Source: Lethocerus indicus
Lineage: Eukaryota; Arthropoda; Insecta; Hemiptera; Belostomatidae
DNA: 64,000 bases
Direction of reading: 5' to 3'
Assembly (NCBI GenBank): GCA_019843655.1
Contig: JACDQD010000103.1
Coordinates: 3,348,001 to 3,412,000 of the forward strand
Shown here: positions 1 to 10,746 of the stretch, one piece after another
How the letters are laid out: the number at the start of each line of letters is the position of its first letter
Position numbering within the stretch: position 1 is the stretch's first letter
Notes under the pieces: model-generated
The model's input: only the letters and a program-made list of their open reading frames with translations
The model's database searches: none
What the model was told of the DNA's origin: nothing
Program-made: the position numbers and the translations under genes

Positions 1-2
1 CG

Positions 3-472
3 ACGGAACAGCCCGTCTTCAACCCTGGGCCGCCTGTATATCAGCCCGAACAGCCTGTATATCAGCCCGAACAGCCTGTATATCAGCCCGAACAGCCTGT
101 CTATCAACCCGAACAGCCTGTCTATCAACCCGAACAACCTGTCTATCTGCCCGAACAACCGGTCTATCAGCCACAACAACCGGTCTATCAGCCCGAACAG
201 CCCTCCTACCCCCAACAGGCGCCGATCCTCAGCAGCCCCCTTACACCCCCGGGCCCTCCCATATACATCCCGCAGGGCTCAAGTCGCCGCAACTGGCTTC
301 CGCAATCGGGTCTAGCAGCACTCTGGGCCAGCCGGTCTACGAACAGCACACACCGCCCAAGTACAGCTGGCCCAGGGCGAGCCTCAAGGGCTCCGCCTTC
401 GAACACCTCCACAGCAGGATGAATTTCCGTCACAACATCCCTGCCCTTGACGATGATTTCAATCATTACTGA
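3..472 (+). CDS. Proline-rich PVYQPEQ-repeat protein, 3' end, with apparent frameshift
   Basis: The 5' part lies outside the window. From base 3 the frame encodes at least eight copies of the heptad PVYQPEQ, with variants such as PVYLPEQ and PVYQPQQ. Kept in that frame, translation stops at 420-422. The +2 frame from about 212 to the TGA at 470-472 instead gives a sensible continuation that again contains the motif (GQPVYEQ) and ends in LDDDFNHY. The frame must therefore change between about 201 and 235. The C-run at 210-214 is the likeliest place: one extra C would explain it. Pro/Tyr/Gln-rich heptads are typical of extracellular structural proteins of insects (cuticle, eggshell, silk-like), but no family is recognised and the function is unknown. 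Whether the frameshift is a sequencing error, an allele or a decayed gene cannot be told here. Confidence 0.55.
   Translation, partial: GTARLQPWAACISARTACISARTACISARTACLSTRTACLSTRTTCLSARTTGLSATTTGLSARTALLPPTGADPQQPPYTPGPSHIHPAGLKSPQLASAIGSSSTLGQPVYEQHTPPKYSWPRASLKGSAFEHLHSRMNFRHNIPALDDDFNHY
33..200 (+). repeat. 21-bp coding minisatellite (PVYQPEQ units)
   Basis: Eight tandem 21-bp units begin at 33, 54, 75, 96, 117, 138, 159 and 180. Each encodes one heptad. A degenerate ninth unit follows at 201. The first units are nearly identical at the DNA level, which suggests recent expansion by slippage or unequal exchange. Unit number is likely to vary between individuals. Confidence 0.85.
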
Positions 473-1850
473 AATCAGTAACAAGAAGTATTCCGGGCGC
501 AATATCTTTAAGAATTATATTAGGATTAGACACAAGTGCCAAGAAATTTTCCAGTCTATGTGTTATGATGAAATCTCAATGAAATTATATCATTAATTTA
601 ATATTATTTAATATTTATTTTCTAAGAATTGTGATTTTACGAGAATCTACAAATGACGAGTACAAATTAGAAAAATTCTGAATTGTCTAGAAATTTATAT
701 TATTTTGTACTATGTACGTCTTATTAAAGTGAACTGTAAATTTTTACATATGTTTCTTTTACTCCTTTCTATCCATATTAAAAACTCAGTAGGCGTACTT
801 ACATTATGCTTTCACGTTCACTCCCAGTAATCTCGCATTCGGAAACTGAGCCTTTGGAAAATTGGTTTGCTTGAATATTACCACAATTTTTCACGTATGC
901 TTTGACGAACCTTCCGTACAATACACAGACATTGTTTTTCTGGCTCATGACATACTAATAGCTTACTTAGAAATCTCTGTACTGAATTCCCTATAGTCTG
1001 ATACTGTGTACCGTGTATGCAGTATACATATGGGTTAGAAATATAGAGAAACCGAGAAGATGACACCAATCCGCTAGGAATATATGATGTATTGAAATAT
1101 TAAAACAAACACGAGAGCTGAAAATACTGTAGAATGACCGGTTTTTCTAGCTTTCTCCTCCGGATAGGGGCGGGGGACCTTCTCTTTATTAATCCGTAAC
1201 ATCTCTATTTCATCAAAAGGATTCACCTCATTGTGTAAAAGTATTTTTTGTCCAGTAAACAATGTTTATCGAGATGGATTGATGAGTTTTATTAATTTTA
1301 TTTCTAATATTAATAATTAATATTAATATTTTCTTAATTTGAACTCTGGAGGCTGTCAATTACATTAATGCTTAATTACACATGATGAAGAACGGGGGAG
1401 GAAATAAGATAATTTCTAGGAACAAACACAGTCATAGTCATTAAAGGTTAGAACTAAAGACGATGGTTCTGAAAACCAGAATTTTTTTCTATTGTGGTTT
1501 CCAGTCAGGCAGCGAACTGAACCGGTCCACAACATATCCTTTGGTAAAGTAGCCGCCCACTGTTTTGAAATCAGATCTTCAGCCGGAAACGGAAGCCGCA
1601 TTTTTCATTTCGACAACTCTTGAAGAAAATGTACACGCCCTGCCCCTTTCTTGGGGCCCTCGCTCTGCTTTCCGCTGGATCAACTTACGGGGCGATCGAT
1701 TCCGCGCGGATGGTTTAAGACGGAAGTATCCGGAAGTCTTAACAGAGCGAGGATAAACCGGTGAGCGCCAATACTTATTGTCTGCAGCGAAAGTGTCGCA
1801 GTTATTTTACTTCATAAATTATTGATTTATTATTACGGCGCTCCCCTAAA
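473..1850. other. Intergenic, no gene recognised
   Basis: AT-rich sequence after the proline-rich gene. It holds only short open frames with no recognisable motif. A more GC-rich patch at about 1560-1760 contains a short frame discussed under rejected items. The 5' edge of the 70-bp array begins with a partial unit just before 1851. Confidence 0.5.
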
Positions 1851-2520
1851 CTAGCGCCCCCTGAGGGTGGTGCGGAAATGTACTTAACTAAAGTTCGTTG
1901 GGTCGACTTGCACCGATAAACTAGCGCCCCTTGAGGGTGGTGCGGAAATGTACTTAACTAAAGTTCGTTGGGTCCACTTGCACCGATAAACTAGCGCCCC
2001 CTGAGGGTGGTGCGGAAATGTACTTAACTAAAGTTCGTTGGGCCCACTTGCACCGATAAACTGGCGCCCCCTGAGTGTGGTGCGGAAATGTACTTAACTA
2101 AAGTTCGTTGGGTGCACTTGCACCGATAAACTAGCGCCCCTTGAGGGTGGTGCGGAAATGTACTTAACTAAAGTTCGTTGAGTGCACTTGCACCGATAAA
2201 CTAGCGCCCCTTGAGGGTGGTGCGGAAATGTACTTAACTAAAGTTCGTTGGGTCCACTTGCACCGATAAACTAGCGCCCCTTGAGGGTGGTGCGGAAATG
2301 TACTTAACTAAAGTTCGTTGAGTGCACTTGCACCGATAAACTAGCGCCCCTTGAGGGTGGTGCGGAAATGTACTTAACTAAAGTTCGTTGGGTCCACTTG
2401 CACCGATAAACTAGCGCCCCCTGAGGGTGGTGCGGAAATGTACTTAACTAAAGTTCGTTGGGCCCTTTTTGCACCGATAAACTAGCGCCCCCCTGAGTGT
2501 GGTGCGGAAATTCACTTAAT
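1851..2520 (+). repeat. 70-bp tandem repeat array 1 (CTCF-like motif in each unit)
   Basis: About ten head-to-tail units start at CTAGCGCCCC (one is CTGGCGCCCC) at 1851, 1921, 1991, 2061, 2131, 2201, 2271, 2341, 2411 and about 2481. The first nine are exactly 70 bp apart and differ at only a few bases. The last is diverged. Each unit runs from CTAGCGCCCC through a TGCGGAAATGTACTTAACTA block and GTTCGTTGGG to CACTTGCACCGATAAA. On the minus strand the first part reads CCCTCAGGGGGCGCTAG or CCCTCAAGGGGCGCTAG. There is no coding potential. The same unit forms array 2 at about 43.5-44.2 kb. Confidence 0.95.
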
Positions 2521-2529
2521 TACATACGG

Positions 2530-2586
2530 TCTAGCAGAAGACCAACCCAGCGAGAAGAGACAGAAACACATAAATCTACGACACTA
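2530..2586 (+). mobile_element. Sequence shared with the flank of array 2
   Basis: Just beyond array 1, the stretch starting GCAGAAGACCAACCCAGCGA and running to about 2586 is similar along its length to 44247-44300 just beyond array 2, which starts GCAAAAGACCAAACCAGCAA. Both contain GAGAC(A/G)GAAACACA. Because this non-tandem sequence travels with the array at both loci, array plus flank is probably one non-autonomous mobile element and not a simple satellite. The outer ends of the element could not be fixed. Confidence 0.5.
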
Positions 2587-3216
2587 TTTATTTATTTAAA
2601 ATACTACTGTTTGGTTATAACAAATAAGCTTTAATGTAAATTATATTAGTCTTTTATATTTTTAATATCTAAAATTAAAATATAATATGATGAAACGATT
2701 TAATATTAATACCTTGTAACTGAGTGGCGTTTTTTCCATTTGGAATAACACATCAATTCTCTTTGGACTGGGTGCGTAAACTCGCAATCAGATCCTGATA
2801 GTTTTCATTTTTGTTGCACGGTGTGTTGTCATGGTAACACAATCAAACTATCGCTAAAATTTAACGATTCGCTTCTATATTCAGTGCATTTCATGCGGCC
2901 GCATAACATTTGTATTGCTAACTTAGACTGATATTTTGTATTCTTAATCGGGGCATAACCTATACCGGTACATATTGTCCATTTTAAAGTTAATTAAAAG
3001 TTTTAAGTTATTATTGCCAGTTTTTTAGTTTAGTATGCAATACGAAAGCTGTACTCTAGTATCGCTGCGCAATTAAAACAATTTCGCTCATTACTCCTTG
3101 TAGCGTCTAACAAGTTCTAATAATAAATGCTAATAATAATAACAATAAATGTGACGAGTTCGTGATATTTTGTTCAAAGGTTCCCGCAAAAACCAAAAAA
3201 AAGTTTGCTTTCCAAA

Positions 3217-6200
3217 ATGTCGACAATTAAGACCGATAGGAAAGCTCACGCTCAACTAGGTGTACTGAAGAGAATTCAAGATTGGGCAAAGGATAAACCA
3301 CTGATGATCGGATTCATTATTGGACAGGTTTGTCACATTTGTATTCCCCATATTGTTAAATCGTTTCATTTATATTTTGTTCCCAAAGGTCGTGAAGACA
3401 AGAGCACGTTATTTCTAACATTACTTTCCGCAGCATTTTGATGGGAGGGACTACATCCCACTTGTCATCAACAGGAGAGGCTGCATTGAGAATAGTATCA
3501 CTGAAATTCAAGAAATCACCGTAAACTCATTCTCCGATCACGCGAAAAACGTAAGATGCTTCCATATACAATAAAACAATAAAAGGATAAAACAAAAAAT
3601 TTACGTTATTCTTCTTTGTATTTTTTTTTAGCTCACCTACATGTTGCCAGGCGGTCTTTGGATTCTGGGAATATTCGTAGCGGCAGATCACAACGTGTTC
3701 CAGGAACATCGCGAAGTCGACTTATTGAGGAATCTACTGAAAAATTTGAGCGAGAAGCTCTCTGAGAATTGTAATCTTCGTGGTAAACCGCCCTGCGAGA
3801 ATTACCTTCTGTTCTCCTACGATACATCGGCCAGAAAGTAACGTCGATTTCGAAATGTTATTATATAATATAATGCACTTCGTAATAACCGTAAATAAAC
3901 GTAATTTAATTAGGTTTATTTTTAAATATGAAATTTGCAATTAAAGACTTTTTACATTTTACATGTTTAGAATTAATGTTTAAACGCGTCGAAGTGGTAA
4001 ACCAGTTATTCTGTATTTAAACGCACCCGCAACCAGAAAACTGATTAATATAAGAGAATATCATATTTCTTCTTAGATTTCGAGGTTATGATTGACAGTC
4101 CAATCATGAGCGATATTTCAGCATGCTCTCAATGCATACATTTACATATATGAACATATAAGCGCATATTTTTGCATATAAATGGTAATTATTTTTTCGT
4201 CTCCAGCGTATGCAGCGCCACGAAATAATATTTAAATTGTATTCCTAGCGATTGCGTATAATCGCATCGCATTAGGTTTTAATTAATTGCGGCGTGTGTT
4301 ACTCCGAAATGTGTTATATTGGGGTGGTGCGATTTTACCCAAATATCGAATAATTCTACTTTAAGACGTTTGTCCGCGATATTTGGTAGTATCATCTCTC
4401 TGACCCCCGTAGAGGAATCCTGCGTTTCCCTTTCTAAAAGCTGTGTGAATGCGAGATAAAAAGTGTACCGACCGCTCGAATGATCTTTCCCTCAGCCGGG
4501 AATATTATTCAGGTCCGATCTGTTGCAGTTTCAGATGCAGGGAATTGAGTACTGACTCGAATGTGTCATCGCGTCCCGTCGACTGGTCCTTCGATCTATC
4601 GCCAGACGTCTGGTGCGTGGGCTATTATTTGTGGAACTCAGTTCCGCCTTTCAACTGGGCCGGCCCGGGGAAAGCCTCAGAATTACACGTATGCGGTTCA
4701 ACTGTTTGTTGCTTACATTTTGTGAAAAACCTAGCTTTAACGTGTTTATCTCGATCTGACGATGCAGATGAAGCTGAACAAGTTTAGAAATCTGGTCGAA
4801 CACTGCTCCTGGACGTTGAACTGCAAGAAGAGGGACCCAGACGAGAGTGTAAATTCTCATTTGGTGTTCTCCAAGAATTCCACAGAAGAGCCGGAAAGAG
4901 TTTTCCACATATACATACATATGGCCAATGTAACGTCTCTACCTTTATTTTGTACACGATTAAAATATGCTGATTTTTTTTAACACTTAAGATATGCCAC
5001 ATAATAAATTCCTTAAAAGGATAATTATTAGAATTGTAAAGGGCACAGCGTTGAATTTATTTATATTTGTTGCACAGGACCCGCCCGACTACGAACTGTA
5101 TACGCTTTCCTCGGAGTCTTCGAAAGAATATTGCAATGGTGAAGTGTTCACAAATAAAGTTTTAGTACACCAGGATGCTACAGTCGGTTACGCTGTCCGG
5201 GTAAAGGGATCATCGTTGCAACCTGTCATCTATTACTTGCTTTAGTAGCTGCAGGACATTTATTATTACTATTGTAAACTACCATTTACCGTTTGATATT
5301 TCACTTTTACCACACCCTCTGAACCCGCCCAAAGTGGCGGGTTTAGCTTAAGACCAAATTAGCTTAAGTCCACAGAAAGGCGATGTGAATACGGAAGATC
5401 TTCAGAGTGTTATTCCAAACACTCCCTCACCCCCAAACAGTAACTTACACTAGAATTTTAAAATTGAACCCATTTCACTGATTCTGGACTTGAGGAAATC
5501 AAATAATTTGGTATAGTTATTTTTGTGTGTATATATTGTGACTGTAGTGTAGTTTAAATAGAAGAAAAGTAAGAGAACTGATCAAATTATTACTTATCGA
5601 GAGATTACAAATCACTGATGCTGATTAATACTAACAGGAATTCATTCAATTTATCTTTTAATTCTAGGCAGTAAAGGATGATTTATCCCGCACCTGGGCA
5701 TCTAAGTTGGAAATCTACTTTGAAAAATGCAAGAAAGGTAATTCCCTGAAATGCAGTCATTTTATTAAACATTTTCCCGAATAAATAAAGAACGCTTATT
5801 ATTTTGAAACCATTTTTGCGCAGTTGTACAATATTACACATAATTGCGAGTTTATAATTTCCTCTTTATAGTTTTAATCGTTTTCTTACGGTTTTTAAAT
5901 TTTAAGTGCCTTAAGAATTCCAAATATTTTTGCAGGACTGTCCGTTTCTCTGCCGCAGTTCACAAGAATTTTTTTAAAACCTAAAAATTGCAATATTTTT
6001 ATTTCCCACTATCTAACACCAGAATGTACCGTGCTAGACTACCGCAGACCACCAGGTGAGTAATAACTCCGGCATTTATCACGTAACGTTTTATTTACTG
6101 TTCGATATTTGTAACAAATTAATCAATATAATATTTAATTGTATTAATATCCCGCAATTTAAACTATACTTTGAGGTTAAATAAATAAACCAATACCATT

Positions 6201-6341
6201 TCAGCTTCCTCTGAGACAGACACAACGACAAATGAAAAGCAATACGAAGAATGGACGCTGCTTTTGACCATATTTAGCCTGATAATATTATTTTGTGGAT
6301 TATTATATTTGGCTTTAATGGAGGAACGAGCTACGGATTGA
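3217..6341 (+). CDS. Odr4: ODR4 homologue (nine exons)
   Basis: Exons: 3217-3327, 3434-3550, 3632-3837, 4529-4688, 4768-4848, 5078-5200, 5668-5737, 5936-6055, 6205-6341. All introns are GT-AG and the frame is intact for 374 residues. ODR4 proteins help deliver some membrane proteins, including chemosensory receptors in nematodes, from the ER. Family marks seen are IGQ at the end of exon 1, MLPGGLWILGIF at residues 80-91, SARN-FRCRE and SRPVDW at about 142-164, AVKDDL in exon 7, LPQFTRIFLKP in exon 8, and one C-terminal membrane segment at about 346-368. The ATG at 3217 is chosen because it gives the usual short lead into the conserved start. Exon 4-6 boundaries rest on phase agreement and are less certain. 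A polyadenylation signal AATAAA lies at 6386-6391. The gene converges on the SLC17 gene to its right. Confidence 0.88.
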
Positions 6342-6759
6342 ATATTTGTTATACTTCACTCAAATTATAAGTTGCAGTGTGTATTAATAAATGACATAGT
6401 TAATACAAAGTGACATCAAAATATCCCCCAGGAACACAAAATTCTTCAGAAACATTTCCTAAATTTTATGATTGTGTTAAACGAGGACGATCATGAAAAA
6501 CTCACTGGTCGGGTGATTACCCGTGGGAAATAAAATATTAAAATAAAGGACCGGAATATTTTTGAAGAACTGTTTCCTCATTTATTTTCGCTTCCCAACG
6601 AAGTAAATACAAATCGCCTTTTGTTTTAAGTCGGTATAATATCGAATTCAGATAAAATCAGAAAACCGATACTTGCCAGTAGAGAATCGTCCGAAATCCA
6701 TGTCAAACAGTGGTACAACAGATGAGATCTAGTCGATTATTAACTTTACTCGTTAAAAC
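6342..6759. other. Convergent 3' intergenic spacer
   Basis: Spacer between two converging 3' ends. AATAAA at 6386-6391 serves the plus-strand ODR4 gene. TTTATT at 6581-6586 (AATAAA on the minus strand) can serve the SLC17 gene ending at 6760. Nothing else is seen. Confidence 0.6.
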
Positions 6760-9714
6760 TTATATGTTGTGTATTCGCTTCGACAATTTTATAGCAGTCT
6801 TGCTTTCACCCGAAAGCAAACTGTTTTCCCTACCGGTCTTGGACCAAGGTTGGGCCTCTCCGGAGGCCATGTACCAATAGGCAACGCCGCCCATAGCGTA
6901 CACCACCACGGATATGTAAAATACTACTTTCCAGTCTTCGGGAGTCTGAAAAACAATACGGATACATTAGTCTCCTTACGGTCCAGAGTGTGGTCGAAGA
7001 AATACATAATATAACAATACCAGCTACAATCGTGTATCTATAGCCATTAATAAGTTGGAAAATCTTGCATTTGATTTGGAAAGTTGTAAGGGATGGGGTA
7101 AATGCGTACAATTTTATGATAAAGCTGTTTTTAACAATGCTAAGAAAGATCCACTTTTATATTTGATTGTATAACTGAATGGACTTACTTTATTCTCGAC
7201 GAGGAATCCCGTTACAGTCGGAGATAGTATACCCGGTATCGTTCCCGCAGTGTTCGATATACCGTAGAGGACTCCAGCATACTGGTGGCCGAGGTCCAAG
7301 TGGTTTACCCTGAAGAAAGAGGCCGTTACCGAATTTCCGATAAAGAACTCATATTTGTTTTGAATTAGCCTACGTCCTTTTGAACTCACGCGAATCCGGT
7401 TAACGACAGGCCACCGAAGCCCAAAGCCATGGTGAGACAACCGATTACCACGAGAGGTGACGTCGAGTGGGCAACAACTAATAGGAAAATAGCCTGGCAC
7501 AAAAACGCCAAACAGTTGAATATTCTTCTGACCTATAACAACATATTCCCTTAAGAAAGTTGAAAAATCGAAAATTTTATACTTTCAAAAATGTTTAATT
7601 TAAGTACCCTAATTATTCTAATTAAATGATGAACACAGAAAAGAGATTGGACAGCCCTTTACAACAAATACGGCACCATAGATACTATCCCGCATTACCT
7701 AGTTAAAGGCCCTTCGTGTTGGTTCCGAATCCGAAATTTCAGATTAGAATCTTGATGAACCTTTGTATAACTATTAGGCGCTCTTTATAAAACAGTATAA
7801 TAAATAAAGAATACAACCGAATTATATGCGCTAGTTAATAAAAGTACTACAATGTTTCCTTTACCTGAGTTGTGTTCAGAATCGCATTTTTTCTTAACCA
7901 ATCAGCTAGTAATCCGCCCAGAGGAATGGTAATACTCATTGTGAGATAGGGCAAAGCGGAGAGTAGCCCAGTATTGTGCATATTAAAATGGAATATGTCT
8001 GCAACAGTCAAATTGTTATGTTAATTGGTATATTTAAATAGCATTCACATAATTATGTATAGGTAAATTATTGCAATTGCGATCACCGTTCATATATGAA
8101 GGTAATTCAGTGAGCAAAGTGTAAAATCCCCAATTTTCTGAAAAATTTGCAATGACAATTGCCCACACTGGTATTGAAGTAAGAATCCCTTTCCAAGGTA
8201 CTTGCAGCTTCTATAATACAAAATAATTAATAGAGATGGCTAGTAATCATAAATTTTAATTAAAACTATCTTTTTTTAATTCTAAATTATAAATCACCAA
8301 ATATAAAATAATTATAGTAAAAAAAGAAAATATAACCAATGCTTTGAACTAGTTTTTTATGTACTTACTTCGACATATTTTTTCCCAATACTGCTTTCAA
8401 TGTATGTTTTTTCTGATTCTGATACAAATCTGTCAATAGATGGTGACTCTCCCACAGACATGCACCAGGAAATACTCCACAGCAAACCTAAAGTCCCTAC
8501 TCATAAAATATAATTACAAACTGTATTTTTGCCTGAAGATTATATAAAAATAAATTTCAGGTAACTTCATATGGAATGTTCTCTTTTTCTTACATTTTAC
8601 CTAAAGGCTTTCTACATTCTAATTATTATTATTATTATTATTATTACTGTAGAACTAGTTTTTATTGCACCATTAACCATAAGTAAATGATTAATATTTT
8701 TGCACTTGTTCAAATAATACTGACTGTGGTTCAAATTTTTATTTCTAGTTATTATATATAATTAATTTATCCTTCAGTTATTAAAAGCCAGATTAGTTTT
8801 TAGGTCAAGTGTTTAGTGTATACCAAAAATGTAGAATATAGATGGCCATTCAAATATTTCAGCAATCAGTCCACAAACAGGCAAAGCAATGACAGTACCA
8901 AAACTGCCTCCGGATATTGCCAAAGTGGCAAGTTTACTTCGTTCCAGGGGAGGTGCCCAACGTCCCCAAACACAATGCATCGCTGGATATGTCACACCCT
9001 ATTTTAATATATACCATACAGCATTTATTTTAAGACATCCTCTTCATCAAGAGTAGAGCCATTTCAGGCAATATTATTTAAAGTTACTTACTTCAAAAAA
9101 ACCTTCAATCACTCTGGCAAGTATCAAGAGATATACATTAGTTCTTGCCAGCCATGGTGTTAGAATTGTAAAAATAGAAGTGATGAAAACACCAACCCCA
9201 TAAATATTTTTTCCACCAAATTTTGTTGCAAACCATCCACCAAGTATTTGTGTCGCAATGTAGCCATAAAAGAAGGAACTCAGAATAAGTCCTTGTGTGC
9301 TAGTGCTCCAGTTAAATTCTGCGGTCTAAAGTAATTTTAAATAGCTAAAAATTCTGCTTTGAGCAAGGTTTCTGTAATTAAATTTTATTTGAGTATTTCT
9401 TACTTCTATCTTATGAAAAAATTAATAATTTATAATTAAACTATTAAAGTGTCTACTAGATATAATTCAGGCACAAATGTACAACTCTGTGAAATGTTTT
9501 CATTGAATTATCTTACAATAATTTGAGTTCCATTATCTGTTTCAATTGTCTGATTGGTTGTCATTGCAACTATTGCCACACTCAAATTTACTCTCATTGC
9601 ATAAATATTAAAGAATCCAATAAAAGACATAATTGCAATCTGGTAACGCCTTTTAAGAAATGATCCTGAATTTTCTTCTGTAAGAATTCTGTAAGATGAA
9701 TACACATGCATCAT
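6760..9714 (-). CDS. SLC17-family anion carrier A (sialin / Na-phosphate cotransporter-like)
   Basis: Exons in transcription order: 9517-9714, 9092-9325, 8824-8998, 8369-8487, 8087-8210, 7865-7998, 7390-7532, 7189-7309, 6760-6945. They sum to 477 residues with all phases matching. This is a major facilitator superfamily protein of the plasma or a vesicle membrane. The SLC17 family moves organic anions or phosphate coupled to Na+ or H+. Marks seen are [15 protein letters not shown] in the first membrane helix, [15 protein letters not shown] in the second, [17 protein letters not shown] after the fourth, the TELPSYMN loop, and [15 protein letters not shown] near the end. An N-glycosylation-type loop NQT follows helix 1, as in the family. 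The ATG at 9714 is the first in frame, but a TTACAG acceptor just inside it leaves room for an upstream first exon. Substrate cannot be assigned. It is a paralogue of the carrier at 22765-27009. Confidence 0.9.
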
Positions 9715-10024
9715 TTTTTATTTGTTACTTTACAGAATGAGTGAATTGAAAACTATACTTTGAATTTTCTGTAGTTTATTTTAACTTTAAGCATAATACA
9801 GGATTATTTCACATTTATATTTTTTACATTAATTAATAGTAATAATCACTTTTTATAATCACTAAATCTATTTATAAGTAAGATAAATGTACATAAATAT
9901 TGGATATCTTGCTACACTCAAAATTTTCTTTTACTCTTCTGCACATTCATTTTGAATTTATGGATTTATCCATAACAAACCAATGGTTTGTTTTCACAAA
10001 TTATTGTTCTATTAAAAATTAAAT

Positions 10025-10366
10025 TTACCTTTCAATTGTGATGTGCAATTGATCAGCATTATCTATTACACTCTCAGCTTGAAAAAGTTTCACACAAGCA
10101 AATGAAATACTGTTTACAGATTTAATGACATCATTCACTTGCAAACCACTCTGTTCTGCTAAACTCTTTTGCACTACCTGTAAGATCATGACTCAAATTT
10201 GTACATTTTCAACTTTTCTGGAAATAATTCTCAAAAAGTTTAAACAAAAAATCACCTTTTTAATCATCACAGAATTTCCATAATCGATACCTCCCATTAG
10301 TCTGAAACCCCATGGAGTATCTTTGGATGATCTTGTGATCAAAATGGAAACTACCTCTTTCATCAT
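10025..10366 (-). CDS. PDZ-only protein, Zasp-type
   Basis: Two exons, 10256-10366 and 10025-10177, give 87 residues that are essentially one PDZ domain. The carboxylate-binding loop reads PWGFRLMGG, as in Zasp/LDB3/PDLIM PDZ domains, and the domain ends LHITIER followed directly by TAA. The intron is phase 0 after IKK, the same place as in the PDZ of the gene at 15093-16986 (after VLK), so the two are paralogues. Start at ATG 10366 (a second ATG follows at 10363) puts the conserved PWGF at the family's usual distance from the N terminus. An open frame extends further upstream but has no PDZ-like content and is taken as leader. No ZM or LIM part is seen downstream. It may be a short gene, a truncated duplicate, or an exon pair of a larger transcript with the neighbouring Zasp exons. 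Confidence 0.65.
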
Positions 10367-10746
10367 TGCAGTACGAAAACTTTTCCACAAAAACTGAGAA
10401 TGAGCACTGAACCTAAGAGCCTTATCATGCAGCCTGACAAGTTGATATATTGTGAATGCAAATAGTGAGGAGATATTTATCACAGAGGGAACTATTTGTG
10501 TTATATAGAACAGGAGAGATTTGTCTGCATCTAATAAAATAAAATGTAATCTTTATTAAACGAACATTAAATAAATAATAATTAAATAATAAACATTTAG
10601 AGGCTGTTATATTTGAATAAATGAAGTTATTAGAGTTTTCATAATTTAAATTCTTTAATTCTAATAAATAATAATAGAATTTAGTTCATCACATATAATA
10701 CAATAGACTGTCTGCAAGATAAGTGTTTATTCCAATAAATTACAGA

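Noticed and set aside
1074..1262. Minus-strand frame with a hydrophobic C-terminal end (FSALVFVLIFQYII)
   Set aside because: Short, isolated, in AT-rich DNA where such hydrophobic runs arise by chance.
1629..1709. Plus-strand ATG with a signal-peptide-like start (MYTPCPFLGALALLSAG) and a possible donor at its end
   Set aside because: No downstream plus-strand exon could be found before the satellite array and the ODR4 gene. A hydrophobic run of this length is common by chance.
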